Source: a virus. Taken from it: a stretch of 46,795 nt of DNA. Shown piece after piece: positions 21,664 to 27,997 of the stretch. The notes beneath the pieces are model-generated. The model saw only the letters and a list, made by a program, of their open reading frames with translations. It did no database searches and was not told where the DNA came from. Numbering within the stretch: position 1 is the stretch's first letter; each line of letters begins with the position of its first letter. The stretch is taken from positions 1 through 46,795 of IMG/VR virus record IMGVR_UViG_3300042889_000803, one strand, 5' to 3'. The translations under genes were made by a program, and so were the position numbers.

Positions 21664-21755
21664 TGGTACCAGCGTAGGGAATCGAACCCTATCAAGAACG
21701 CTAATCTGGCGCTAAAAGGTATATAAGACCTCTCTGACTACCAAGTCTCGCTGGC
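21664..21755 (-). tRNA. Class II tRNA with UAU anticodon (Ile codon AUA)
   Basis: Acceptor GCCAGCG/CGCTGGT and T arm are regular. Anticodon loop CTTATAT gives UAU. An unusually long variable arm (GCGC/GCGT stem) is present, a feature of Leu, Ser and Tyr tRNAs, not Ile. CCA is encoded. Confidence 0.75.
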
Positions 21756-21760
21756 ATGTA

Positions 21761-21834
21761 TGGTTCCTCCAACAAGAATCGAACTTGTAATGACCGGTTA
21801 TCAGCCGATTGTTATACCATTTAACTACAGAGGA
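21761..21834 (-). tRNA. tRNA-Ile (GAT)
   Basis: Acceptor TCCTCTG/TGGAGGA, anticodon loop CTGATAA, CCA encoded. Confidence 0.9.
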
Positions 21835-21838
21835 ATAT

Positions 21839-21912
21839 TGGTTGCGGGTCCAGGATTTGAACCTGGGATGCTCCTGGCTTATGAGACCGGAGTGGTGGCC
21901 GCCCTACCCGCG
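21839..21912 (-). tRNA. Initiator tRNA-fMet (CAT)
   Basis: The initiator hallmarks are present: unpaired C1 against A72 (CGCGGGT ... ACCCGCA), anticodon loop CTCATAA, T arm GGTTCAAATCC, end CGCAACCA. The D arm is degenerate. Confidence 0.85.
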
Positions 21913-21918
21913 ATTGAT

Positions 21919-21994
21919 TGGCTCCACAGCCTGGGCTCGAACCAGGGACCAAATGATTAACAGTCATCTACTCTACCAACTGAGCTACTGCGGA
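21919..21994 (-). tRNA. tRNA-Asn (GTT)
   Basis: Acceptor TCCGCAG/CTGTGGA, anticodon loop CTGTTAA, CCA encoded. Confidence 0.92.
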
Positions 21995-22001
21995 ATAAAA
22001 T

Positions 22002-22076
22002 TGGCGGTCTGTGGGGGAATCGAACCCCCGTAAGTGGATAGACAATCCACAGTAATAACCTCTATACGAACAGACC
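22002..22076 (-). tRNA. tRNA-Asp (GTC), copy 2
   Basis: Acceptor GGTCTGT/ACAGACC, anticodon loop TTGTCTA, CCA encoded. Confidence 0.9.
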
Positions 22077-22083
22077 TTAAACT

Positions 22084-22170
22084 TGGTGGAGTATCCTGGG
22101 ATCGAACCAGGCGTGCCATTACGACGGCGGATTTACAGTCCACTGCATCACCATTGATGCTTCTACTCCA
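22084..22170 (-). tRNA. tRNA-Tyr (GTA), copy 2
   Basis: Class II; acceptor GGAGTAG/ATACTCC region, anticodon loop CTGTAAA with normal U33, variable arm present, CCA encoded. First tRNA of the array in the transcription direction. Confidence 0.9.
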
Positions 22171-22223
22171 TGCTTAAATTATAACACTCTCCCTCTATGA
22201 TGTCAACCGCGTCGTAGGCGGAG

Positions 22224-22320
22224 GTGGAAAGTGTTTATTAAAGCATACTCGGCTTGTGACCTTATCCCCTAAACATTCTAGTTTCGGAATATGCTTTAAT
22301 AACTAGTATTTTCTTCCCAC
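22224..22320 (-). ncRNA. 97-nt hairpin RNA candidate with 13-bp perfect helix
   Basis: Minus strand: outer GUGGGAAG/CUUUCCAC, inner perfect UUAUUAAAGCAUA/UAUGCUUUAAUAA, and a 42-nt apical region. It lies upstream of tRNA-Tyr. No coding frame. Confidence 0.55.
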
Positions 22321-22441
22321 AAGAGGGAATGCCATCCACTAGTCCGCCCGTTCGCTACGTGTTTTAAGTGCGTAGCAGAGTCCTCGTTACTCTATATTCA
22401 CACTTTGCGTCAACGACTGCCTTGGCAATCTCAGCGTTAAA
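22321..22441 (-). other. Intergenic stretch with no supported gene
   Basis: Between the hairpin RNA and the terminator. A short minus-strand frame (about 24 codons ending near 22366) has no ATG and is not called. UGCUACG/CGUAGCG forms a hairpin near 22345-22377. Nothing else is supported. Confidence 0.4.
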
Positions 22442-22478
22442 AACAAAAAACCCCAGGGTTTTAATCCTAGGGTCCTTG
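22441..22478 (-). terminator. Rho-independent terminator
   Basis: Minus strand: ACCCUAGG / CCUGGGGU stem followed by U5-G-U5. It ends the transcript of the 46-residue gene and isolates it from the tRNA array. Confidence 0.8.
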
Positions 22479-22505
22479 AAGTTTCGAAATGTATTAAGTT
22501 GTTAC

Positions 22506-22646
22506 TTAACCATCCCAGCCCTCCCGGACCCTGGTAATCTCTGGTGTGCGATCATATGATAGACTATTAATCGCTAACCAGCAAGAGGCTATAACGCCTG
22601 CCTGTTTTGGCATCGGATTAAAATGATGTCTGTTAAATGATTGCAT
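22506..22646 (-). CDS. Hypothetical small protein (46 aa)
   Basis: MQSFNRHHFNPMPKQAGVIA then SCWLAINSLSYDRTPEI; the end is REGWDG. It has an ATG start at 22646 with a purine-rich AGAGAG/GAGAACC leader, and a good terminator 30 nt after the stop. A weakly hydrophobic central helix (GVIASCWLAI) could touch a membrane. Not recognised. The clear terminator is the best evidence that it is a transcribed gene. Confidence 0.5.
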   Translation of the reverse strand: MQSFNRHHFNPMPKQAGVIASCWLAINSLSYDRTPEITRVREGWDG

Positions 22647-22846
22647 TTTGGTTCTCGTTTACTCTCTTAAAATTTACTAGCGGAATGCTAGTGTCTTGTG
22701 TTAATTATAGTGTCTTTCAACACCTCTGTCAACATGTTTTGGCTAACTACAAAAAATATTTATCTCTTGCTGTTAATTAGTTTCTATTATAAGAGTATTT
22801 ATATCTCTTGTCAAGAACTATATGATAATGTGGTATTTTTACAACT

Positions 22847-23335
22847 TTAGGTTCGAACCGCCCCGACTAAGTGTAATCTTGGTTCCTCAGAACAGTTCAT
22901 AAATGAGTGGAACCGTGTGGTATCAGTTAAGTAAACATTGTTTACTGCCAAGTGGTACGGGGAAATTTCTTTAAAAGTAAAATAGCATTGACTGTTAGTT
23001 ATTAATGGAATATGAATGCGAGGGCTTTCATCTTTGTGCATGCTGTAACATGCGTAGGGATTCAACCACATCAGTCGTGTTTTAAATAATTTGTATTTGT
23101 TAATTAGCTCTTCAAATACAGTATCTTTAAAAAATGGATTTAAAATTGTTGAGGCAAATTCATCACCGCTACTTCGACCAACCGCACTCGCCCAAACGTC
23201 TTCGTTTATTTTATGTTGTAGACCAACTTGTTTTCCCTTAAATCCATAGTCGGCCCAAATCATATTAGGCTCGAGTCTAGTGTACTCATCTATAATTGGG
23301 GTGACATTGATTGTGTCAAGTATTTTTATTAGCAT
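22847..23335 (-). CDS. 2OG/Fe(II) oxygenase, AspH-like
   Basis: A 162-residue protein. H100-x-D102 (SMHKDESPRIHIPLITNSQC), distal H143 (TRFHSFMNCS) and R153 (EPRLHLVGAV). A paralogue of the protein at 16198 (shared HIPLITN-QC core). A CTAAATA box ends 4 nt before the ATG. A terminator lies just upstream, so the gene has its own transcript. Confidence 0.85.
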   Translation of the reverse strand: MLIKILDTINVTPIIDEYTRLEPNMIWADYGFKGKQVGLQHKINEDVWASAVGRSSGDEFASTILNPFFKDTVFEELINKYKLFKTRLMWLNPYACYSMHKDESPRIHIPLITNSQCYFTFKEISPYHLAVNNVYLTDTTRFHSFMNCSEEPRLHLVGAVRT

Positions 23336-23339
23336 AAAA

Positions 23340-23346
23340 TATTTAG
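23340..23346 (-). promoter_or_regulatory. CTAAATA late-type promoter, near-leaderless
   Basis: CTAAATA ends 4 nt before the ATG at 23335, immediately after the rubredoxin terminator. Confidence 0.55.
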
Positions 23347-23347
23347 T

Positions 23348-23374
23348 CGTAAAAAAAGCCCCTGCGGGCTTTTT
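23348..23374 (-). terminator. Rho-independent terminator after rubredoxin
   Basis: Minus strand AGCCCGCAGGGGCU then U7. It is symmetrical enough to work on both strands and starts a few nt after the rubredoxin stop. Confidence 0.88.
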
Positions 23375-23375
23375 C

Positions 23376-23510
23376 TTAGAATGCCATTTCTTCGTATTCG
23401 TCTTTACCTACTCCGCATTCTGGACACTCAAAAGTTGCTGGAAGTTCATCCCATTTGCCTTCTAGTTCTTCATCGTGGACATGTCCACATACAATACATA
23501 CGTGTTCCAT
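23376..23510 (-). CDS. Rubredoxin
   Basis: A 44-residue protein with the rubredoxin iron site C5-x2-C8-G and C29-x2-C32-G (CIVCGHVHDE ... FECPECGVGKDEYE). It is short, like the rubredoxin domain fused to classic rubrerythrin. The ATG overlaps the rubrerythrin stop (TAATG), so the two are made together. It likely passes electrons to the rubrerythrin diiron site. A terminator follows. Confidence 0.9.
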   Translation of the reverse strand: MEHVCIVCGHVHDEELEGKWDELPATFECPECGVGKDEYEEMAF

Positions 23511-23959
23511 TATAGTGCCTCCAAAACTTGTTTATAAGCATTAGCATGGCGTTGCTCAACTTTTTGTAGAGCGGCAAAACGCTTTTCTGCTTTGGCTAAT
23601 ACTTGGGCAAATTGTTCTGCGTGTTCTTTGCTTTCTTCAATTTGATGACCTGCTTCAAAGGCAGCTTTAGTATTACCTTCGATCTCTGCGGCACGTTTAA
23701 AGTCTGGATACATTGTAGTGAATTCATATGTTTCACCCTCGATAGCTTTTTCTAAACATTCTTTAGTTGTTGGCTTACCGATGAGCAATTCTAAATGGCC
23801 CCATGCGTGTAGCAGTTCTTGATCTGCTGTATGTTCAAAATGTTTAGCAACATCTTCATACCCTTCTTCACGAGCAATCTTTGCAAAATAGCGATACTTA
23901 GTATGTGCTTGACTTTCACCTGCGAAAGCGGCCTCTAAGTTTTTAATTGTAATTGACAT
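23510..23959 (-). CDS. Rubrerythrin (diiron domain only)
   Basis: A 149-residue protein, MSITIKNLEAAFAGESQAHT. The four-helix ferritin-like fold carries the ExxH-type ligands in GYEDVAKHFEHTADQELLHA and in the second half (EIEGNTKAAFEAGHQIEESKE). The C-terminal rubredoxin domain of classic rubrerythrin is missing and is instead the next gene. Rubrerythrins reduce hydrogen peroxide. The start at 23959 has SD AAGGAG at 6 nt; a longer frame to 24121 would run into the tmRNA terminator. Confidence 0.92.
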   Translation of the reverse strand: MSITIKNLEAAFAGESQAHTKYRYFAKIAREEGYEDVAKHFEHTADQELLHAWGHLELLIGKPTTKECLEKAIEGETYEFTTMYPDFKRAAEIEGNTKAAFEAGHQIEESKEHAEQFAQVLAKAEKRFAALQKVEQRHANAYKQVLEAL

Positions 23960-24059
23960 AGTGTCTCCTTGTGTGTTTGTGCTATTATATAGCCTATTAA
24001 ACTCCAAGGTCAATAGTTTTTCACTATAATTATTTCTATTAGGCTTATAGCTTTGTTTA

Positions 24060-24085
24060 ATAAAGAAACCCGCCGGAGCGGGTTC
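24060..24085 (-). terminator. Terminator of the tmRNA transcript
   Basis: Minus strand AACCCG-CUCCGG-CGGGUU followed by UCUUUA. It lies just after the tag-coding part. Confidence 0.85.
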
Positions 24086-24094
24086 TGCTATTTT

Positions 24095-24455
24095 GGATGA
24101 CAAGGTATAACTACCTCGCAAGTGCTGTTTCTTAGGCAGCTAGTGCAAATGCGTCATCGTTTAAGGCGACGTCGACTTGCATGTACTTGAATGTATTTGC
24201 GTTTGCATTTACGATTTTTGTATTTTACGTGACCCCACGTGTTGAGTCGTTATCCTATCTCACCCTGTCGAAACCATGGCAGGCCCATTTAAACACACTT
24301 TGGTTTATTAAGAGTTATAGCTATGCTAAAGAGCTCCTGGGATACCAAACCTGATCTTTTTACAGATTCAAGTATGCTTAGGTGGACCTGGCGGGAGTCG
24401 AACCCGCGTCCAGAACGCCTTACTTTACAACTTTGTCCATTCAAGGACTACAACA
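24095..24455 (-). ncRNA. ssrA: Circularly permuted (two-piece) tmRNA
   Basis: The acceptor piece comes first: T arm GCGGG-UUCGACU-CCCGC and 3' end CAGGUCC-A-CC at 24390-24381. The 5' piece starts downstream at 24286 with GGGCCUG, which pairs over 7 bp with CAGGUCC, then CCAUGGUUUCGACAGGGUGAG, typical of tmRNA. A pseudoknot (GACUC/GGGUC with ACGU/ACGU) precedes the tag frame, GCA at 24206 to TAA at 24132: 24 codons ending NDDAFALAA. The 94-nt intervening segment would be removed. Full CCA is not encoded. Boundaries of the acceptor 5' end and the coding 3' end are approximate. Confidence 0.88.
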
Positions 24456-24460
24456 ATTCC

Positions 24461-24529
24461 TTACATAAAAACATGTATCAAAACAAATATAACAATTAAA
24501 ACTGTTACAATGAATTGATACGCTTTCAT
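24461..24529 (-). CDS. 22-residue membrane micropeptide (candidate)
   Basis: MKAYQFIVTVLIVIFVLIHV then FM and stop: one complete transmembrane helix. It starts 1 nt after the stop of the cold shock gene, so it could be made by termination-reinitiation, and ends just before the tmRNA acceptor part. No family known. Composition alone (17 hydrophobic of 22) argues against chance only weakly. Confidence 0.4.
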   Translation of the reverse strand: MKAYQFIVTVLIVIFVLIHVFM

Positions 24530-24530
24530 T

Positions 24531-24734
24531 TTACTCTGGATGAATATTACTAGCTTGCTTACCCTTCATTCCCTGTACTACATCAAACGTTACTGCTTGA
24601 TTTTCTTGTAGAACTTTAAAACCTGGAGTCTGTATTGCTGAGTAGTGAGCAAATAAATCCTCACCGCCGTTGTCTGGAGTAATAAATCCAAAACCTTTGG
24701 TTTCATTAAACCATTTTACTTTACCTGTTGCCAT
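24531..24734 (-). CDS. Cold shock protein (CspA family)
   Basis: A 67-residue single cold shock domain of standard length: [21 protein letters not shown] with RNP1 (KGFGFI) and RNP2 (DLFAHYSAI). It binds single-stranded RNA and DNA and melts RNA structure; in a phage full of structured RNAs and thermometers this fits. It lies directly upstream of the membrane micropeptide and the tmRNA, likely on one transcript. Confidence 0.95.
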   Translation of the reverse strand: MATGKVKWFNETKGFGFITPDNGGEDLFAHYSAIQTPGFKVLQENQAVTFDVVQGMKGKQASNIHPE

Positions 24735-24809
24735 TATACTAATTTACCTTGTTAAAACACTATTATAGTGCCAGTTATTTATCAACGCAATCATTTTGGC
24801 AAATAATAC

Positions 24810-24817
24810 TATAAATA
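24810..24817 (+). promoter_or_regulatory. TATAAATA late-type promoter with leader
   Basis: A perfect TATAAATA 29 nt upstream of the ATG at 24847, which has a GGGAG ribosome site. This is the leadered version of the promoter class and drives the + strand cluster to about 26544. Confidence 0.7.
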
Positions 24818-24846
24818 ACTATGTAGTTAAATCCGGGAGCGAATCG

Positions 24847-25128
24847 ATGGGTGATATTTTCAAAATTATTGGAGATCTAGGATTTCCAGTTGCAGCGGCA
24901 CTAGCGGGCGGGTATTTTGTATACCTAACAATCAAATTACTTTTGCAGGGCGTTTTAAGTTCAGTTAAAGGTATGGCTGGCATTATTACAGCACTTGATA
25001 ACCGTGTTAAAACTATGAATCACGATGTTATACGTATTGATACTATTGTATCCAATGCGCTAGGGCTACGTCCTGACGCAGACCGTATTGCACGAGCAGA
25101 CGGTAAAAATGACGCTAGGAGAGATTAA
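24847..25128 (+). CDS. Small membrane protein, single N-terminal helix
   Basis: A 93-residue protein, MGDIFKIIGDLGFPVAAALA, with one TM helix (about residues 10-35) and a charged C-terminal domain (ALDNRVKTMNHDVIRIDTIV). The start at 24847 is fixed by GGGAG 5-8 nt upstream; the 16-nt leader is identical to that of csgF. Its layout matches the protein at 25461 (FPIVMAVGMGF ... LIDRIRMLDNDLIRLNQKVN), so the two are paralogues. Holin-like topology is possible. Confidence 0.75.
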   Translation: MGDIFKIIGDLGFPVAAALAGGYFVYLTIKLLLQGVLSSVKGMAGIITALDNRVKTMNHDVIRIDTIVSNALGLRPDADRIARADGKNDARRD

Positions 25129-25322
25129 TGCGTCACTTTGATTACGAATGGGATTTGGAGACATGGGGCATTAAATTTGACCCAGAACTCAACATAGATA
25201 AACTAGGTTGGCGCCATGGTGATTGTTTTAAGATTACTAATGTTAACGGCCGTGCTATGTTAGTTAAACTAGATCCCGTAGAACAGTTTGCACGAGGACA
25301 CAAGGTGAATAGCGATGAATAA
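25128..25322 (+). CDS. Small conserved phage protein
   Basis: A 64-residue protein, MRHFDYEWDLETWGIKFDPE, beta-rich, with GWRHGDCFKITNVNGRAMLVKLDP. It starts on the last base of the upstream stop (TAATG). This type of short protein (WDLxxWGIxFDPELNIDKLGW) is frequent in marine T4-like phages; the function is unknown to me. Confidence 0.78.
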   Translation: MRHFDYEWDLETWGIKFDPELNIDKLGWRHGDCFKITNVNGRAMLVKLDPVEQFARGHKVNSDE

Positions 25323-25461
25323 ATGGACCGCATGGTATGACAGCTTGCCTGAACATACAAAACAATATTTAAAAGCACAACCTATATGGCACGATAGAGA
25401 CATGTGGAAAGCAGGGCTACTAGGTTGCGCTATTGGACTAGTAATAGGAGCAATACTATAA
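25315..25461 (+). CDS. Small membrane-anchored protein (48 aa)
   Basis: MNKWTAWYDSLPEHTKQYLK then a C-terminal helix (AGLLGCAIGLVIGAIL) that spans the membrane. It overlaps the upstream gene by 8 bp and the downstream gene by one base (TAATG). Possibly a lysis or envelope accessory protein in the same operon; no family recognised. Confidence 0.7.
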   Translation: MNKWTAWYDSLPEHTKQYLKAQPIWHDRDMWKAGLLGCAIGLVIGAIL

Positions 25462-25778
25462 TGGATGTAGTAGAACTAGTAAACAAATATGGTTTCCCTA
25501 TTGTCATGGCGGTGGGCATGGGATTCATCATTAAGTATGTATGGACTTGGGCTACTACTGAAGTCAAGCCGGTTATTAGCGATGCTAATACTGTTCTTAT
25601 CGCACTAATAGATCGCATACGGATGTTAGACAACGACTTGATCCGTTTAAATCAAAAGGTTAATACTGTACTTCATTTGCGTGGCAAGACAATTGAATAC
25701 GAACGGGTTGAAGCAGAAAAGAAAATAAATCAGCCTGAACAACCGGATGATAAAGAAGCAAAGGGCGGAAGCTCGTAA
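25461..25778 (+). CDS. Small membrane protein, paralogue of the 24847 protein
   Basis: A 105-residue protein, MDVVELVNKYGFPIVMAVGM, one TM helix (about residues 11-33), then a charged coiled region (LIDRIRMLDNDLIRLNQKVN) and a hydrophilic tail. The start at 25461 shares its A with the upstream stop. The shared layout with the 24847 protein suggests a duplicated pair, for example holin/antiholin-like or spanin-like partners (inference). Confidence 0.75.
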   Translation: MDVVELVNKYGFPIVMAVGMGFIIKYVWTWATTEVKPVISDANTVLIALIDRIRMLDNDLIRLNQKVNTVLHLRGKTIEYERVEAEKKINQPEQPDDKEAKGGSS

Positions 25779-25906
25779 AGAACACACCTTAGGACCGGTA
25801 CTTGTTACCGTAAGTGTGGGGTGGCTACTACCCTAGGGAAACAATTCGCTACTGCGTACCTTAAAGTGTAGCATTTTTACGGAGAACGCATTTAGGAGTA
25901 ACTACT

Positions 25907-26065
25907 ATGGTAAATGCTATTGCTTCACTGTTACTAGCAGGCATGCTATCAAACGAGCCTCGATGTGTTAAATGGACATGGACTGGCGATGTCTACAATC
26001 GTCGAGTGGTATGTGTAGAATGGTCTAAGCCTCCGCCCAAAGATAAGGATCCTAAGAAAACATGA
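25907..26065 (+). CDS. Small hypothetical protein with signal-like N-terminus
   Basis: A 52-residue protein: MVNAIASLLLAGMLSNEPRC then VKWTWTGDVYNRRVVCVEW and a Pro/Lys tail. The N-terminus looks like a short signal or lipoprotein-type segment; two cysteines (C20, C36) could form a disulfide outside the cytoplasm. SD AGGAG 6 nt upstream of the ATG. The stop overlaps the next start (ATGA). Confidence 0.7.
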   Translation: MVNAIASLLLAGMLSNEPRCVKWTWTGDVYNRRVVCVEWSKPPPKDKDPKKT

Positions 26066-26544
26066 TTGATCCTATAACAATCGGCCTTGCTTTCACAGCC
26101 GCACAACAATCAGTGGGCTATATCAAAAAGGCCATTGCTCTAGGCAAGGATGTCAACAGCCTCTACGGACAGTTTGCCAAATTCTTTGAAAACAGCGATA
26201 AAATTCATGGTGCTAATGTAGCGGCACAAAACAGCAAGAATATTCTCACCGACGGTCAGATTAGATCGATGTCTATACAAATTGCCATGCAGAGTAAAGC
26301 ACTCAGAGACGCAGAAAAACAACTCAAAGAACTGTTGATATATTCTGGAAATGGTGATGTGTGGGAGCAAATGATGGCTGAACGTGTGAGGATGTATAAA
26401 GAACGTGCCAAGTTACAAGCAGACTTGGCAAACGCTAGGATCCAAGCCAAAGCAGATTTAATAGACAGAGTGCTTATAGGTACAAGTTTTATGGCAATAG
26501 CAGTCCCTACAGTAATGTTTACTTTTGCTATGATAGTTAGATAA
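26062..26544 (+). CDS. Coiled-coil protein with C-terminal membrane helix
   Basis: A 160-residue protein. Residues 1-45 are a hydrophobic/amphipathic helix (MIDPITIGLAFTAAQQSVGY), residues 70-135 a long charged coiled coil (KALRDAEKQLKELL ... RMYKERAKLQADLANARIQ), and residues 137-158 a TM helix (LIGTSFMAIAVPTVMFTFAM). Coupled to the previous gene by ATGA. A virion or membrane accessory protein is likely for this layout; no family named. Confidence 0.72.
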   Translation: MIDPITIGLAFTAAQQSVGYIKKAIALGKDVNSLYGQFAKFFENSDKIHGANVAAQNSKNILTDGQIRSMSIQIAMQSKALRDAEKQLKELLIYSGNGDVWEQMMAERVRMYKERAKLQADLANARIQAKADLIDRVLIGTSFMAIAVPTVMFTFAMIVR

Positions 26545-26569
26545 TTTATTTTTAGACGGTATAACCCAG

Positions 26570-26576
26570 CTAAATA
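26570..26576 (+). promoter_or_regulatory. CTAAATA late-type promoter, near-leaderless
   Basis: CTAAATA ends 4 nt before the ATG of the desaturase at 26581; no ribosome site. Confidence 0.55.
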
Positions 26577-26580
26577 TTGT

Positions 26581-27285
26581 ATGGATAAAATTATAGCAAC
26601 GTTAGTGATGACGCATATCACAATAGTGTGTGTTACACTATACCTACATAGAAGCCAAGCACATAGGGGGCTTGAATTCCACCCAATTTTAAGTCACTTT
26701 ATGCGAGCATGGTTATGGCTAACTACAGGCATGACTACCAAGCAATGGGTAGCAGTACATCGCAAACATCATCAGAACACAGACGTAGAAGGTGATCCGC
26801 ACTCGCCCCATGTATTTGGAATTTGGAATTTAGTTTTTGGTGGAGTCAAGTATTATAATCAAGCAGGTAGTGACGCTCATATGGTTATGAAATACGGAAT
26901 GGGAACTCCCAAGGACTGGATTGAACGTAAACTTTATACACCCCACCATCGCCTTGGAGTTCTTGTAATGCTGATCATAGATCTATTGTTATTTGGGCCA
27001 TGGGGATTTCTAGTGTGGGGTGTTCAGATGATATGGATTCCATTCTGGGCCGCTGGCTTTATTAATGGCATAGGACATTGGTGGGGATATCGCAATGGGG
27101 AAACTAAAGACTACAGTCGCAATGTAGTTCCTTGGGGTATATTAATCGGTGGTGAAGAACTACACAACAATCATCACTTGGATCCTGCTAATCCCAAACT
27201 GAGTCGTCGTTGGTTTGAATTTGATATTGGTTGGATGTGGTTTAAATTTTTCAGCTACGTGGGCTTGGCAAAACTTAGAAGTTAG
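26581..27285 (+). CDS. Fatty acid desaturase (acyl-CoA/acyl-lipid delta-9 type)
   Basis: A 234-residue membrane diiron enzyme. The three His boxes are present: H23RSQAH28, H60RKHH64 and HNNHH (about residues 195-199), with the typical hydrophobic spans between and the late GIGHWWGYRN. It introduces double bonds into acyl chains and would make membranes more fluid. It is shorter than cellular desaturases (about 300) but keeps all metal ligands. The 3' end overlaps the convergent peptidase gene by 11 bp. Confidence 0.9.
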   Translation: MDKIIATLVMTHITIVCVTLYLHRSQAHRGLEFHPILSHFMRAWLWLTTGMTTKQWVAVHRKHHQNTDVEGDPHSPHVFGIWNLVFGGVKYYNQAGSDAHMVMKYGMGTPKDWIERKLYTPHHRLGVLVMLIIDLLLFGPWGFLVWGVQMIWIPFWAAGFINGIGHWWGYRNGETKDYSRNVVPWGILIGGEELHNNHHLDPANPKLSRRWFEFDIGWMWFKFFSYVGLAKLRS

Positions 27286-27997
27286 TAGCAATAAATTCTG
27301 CTTCGGGTATACGGGTACGAGTATTCTTACTGCCCAGTACTACAACAATTCTGCGTCCAATCTCAGTGTCCATCATTATAACAACGCATCCGCCCGACGC
27401 ATTAATAAATCCAGTCTTGCTAACTACAAAGTCGTGACGCTTGCCTATACTAGGATTAGTGTTATGAAATATAAACCATTTCTTTCTAATTTTAATTTTA
27501 ACTTCGCTAGTACGTGAAGCTAACACAATCTCTGGATATTTTGCAGCTTCCATTATAATGGAAATTAAATCTTCAGCAGTACTAATATTCATTAGATTAA
27601 GCCCACTAGATTCAACAAAACGAGTTTTTGTTAAACCTAATGATTCTACTTTATTGTTCATTGCTCTAACACAAGATGCCGAACCGCCTGGGTAGTGTTT
27701 ACATAAATCTAAACTTGATCGATTGTCTGATTTAACCAACGCTAATTGTATCATCTCCCCCCGTGTATAGGGTTTAATATATTCATTTAAATCTTGTTTA
27801 GCATCTAACACAACCATGGCCGTGACAAGTTTAGTTATACTGGCAATACTTCGTTGTTGGTCAGTATTTTCTCCATCTATAATCTTACCTTTGCTGTCTG
27901 CTACTAACCAGCTTTTAGCAGTAAGCGTTATGCCGCTTGATGGACTACTTACTAGTAGCGCGAAAGATACCATCCCAATCTTTAGGAAGTTTAACAT
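27275..27997 (-). CDS. D,D-carboxypeptidase/endopeptidase (peptidase S11, PBP-like)
   Basis: A 240-residue protein with signal peptide (LKIGMVSFALLVSSPSSG). The three penicillin-binding motifs are present: S53-x-x-K56 (ASITKLVTAM), SDN (VKSDNRSS) and KTG (VSKTGFINASGG). Enzymes of this type trim or cut peptidoglycan cross-links in the periplasm. It overlaps the end of the cyclase gene by 53 bp, so the two are coupled. It could remodel the wall for fibre export or help lysis. Confidence 0.9.
   Translation of the reverse strand: MLNFLKIGMVSFALLVSSPSSGITLTAKSWLVADSKGKIIDGENTDQQRSIASITKLVTAMVVLDAKQDLNEYIKPYTRGEMIQLALVKSDNRSSLDLCKHYPGGSASCVRAMNNKVESLGLTKTRFVESSGLNLMNISTAEDLISIIMEAAKYPEIVLASRTSEVKIKIRKKWFIFHNTNPSIGKRHDFVVSKTGFINASGGCVVIMMDTEIGRRIVVVLGSKNTRTRIPEAEFIATNF

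Noticed and set aside
21760-22033. Two plus-strand frames across tRNA-Ile, fMet and Asn
   Set aside because: Antisense tRNA reading only.
22366-22441. Short minus-strand frame after the terminator
   Set aside because: No ATG, no ribosome site and it follows a strong terminator.
23960-24121. Longer start for rubrerythrin at 24121
   Set aside because: It would run through the tmRNA terminator; the ATG at 23959 has AAGGAG.
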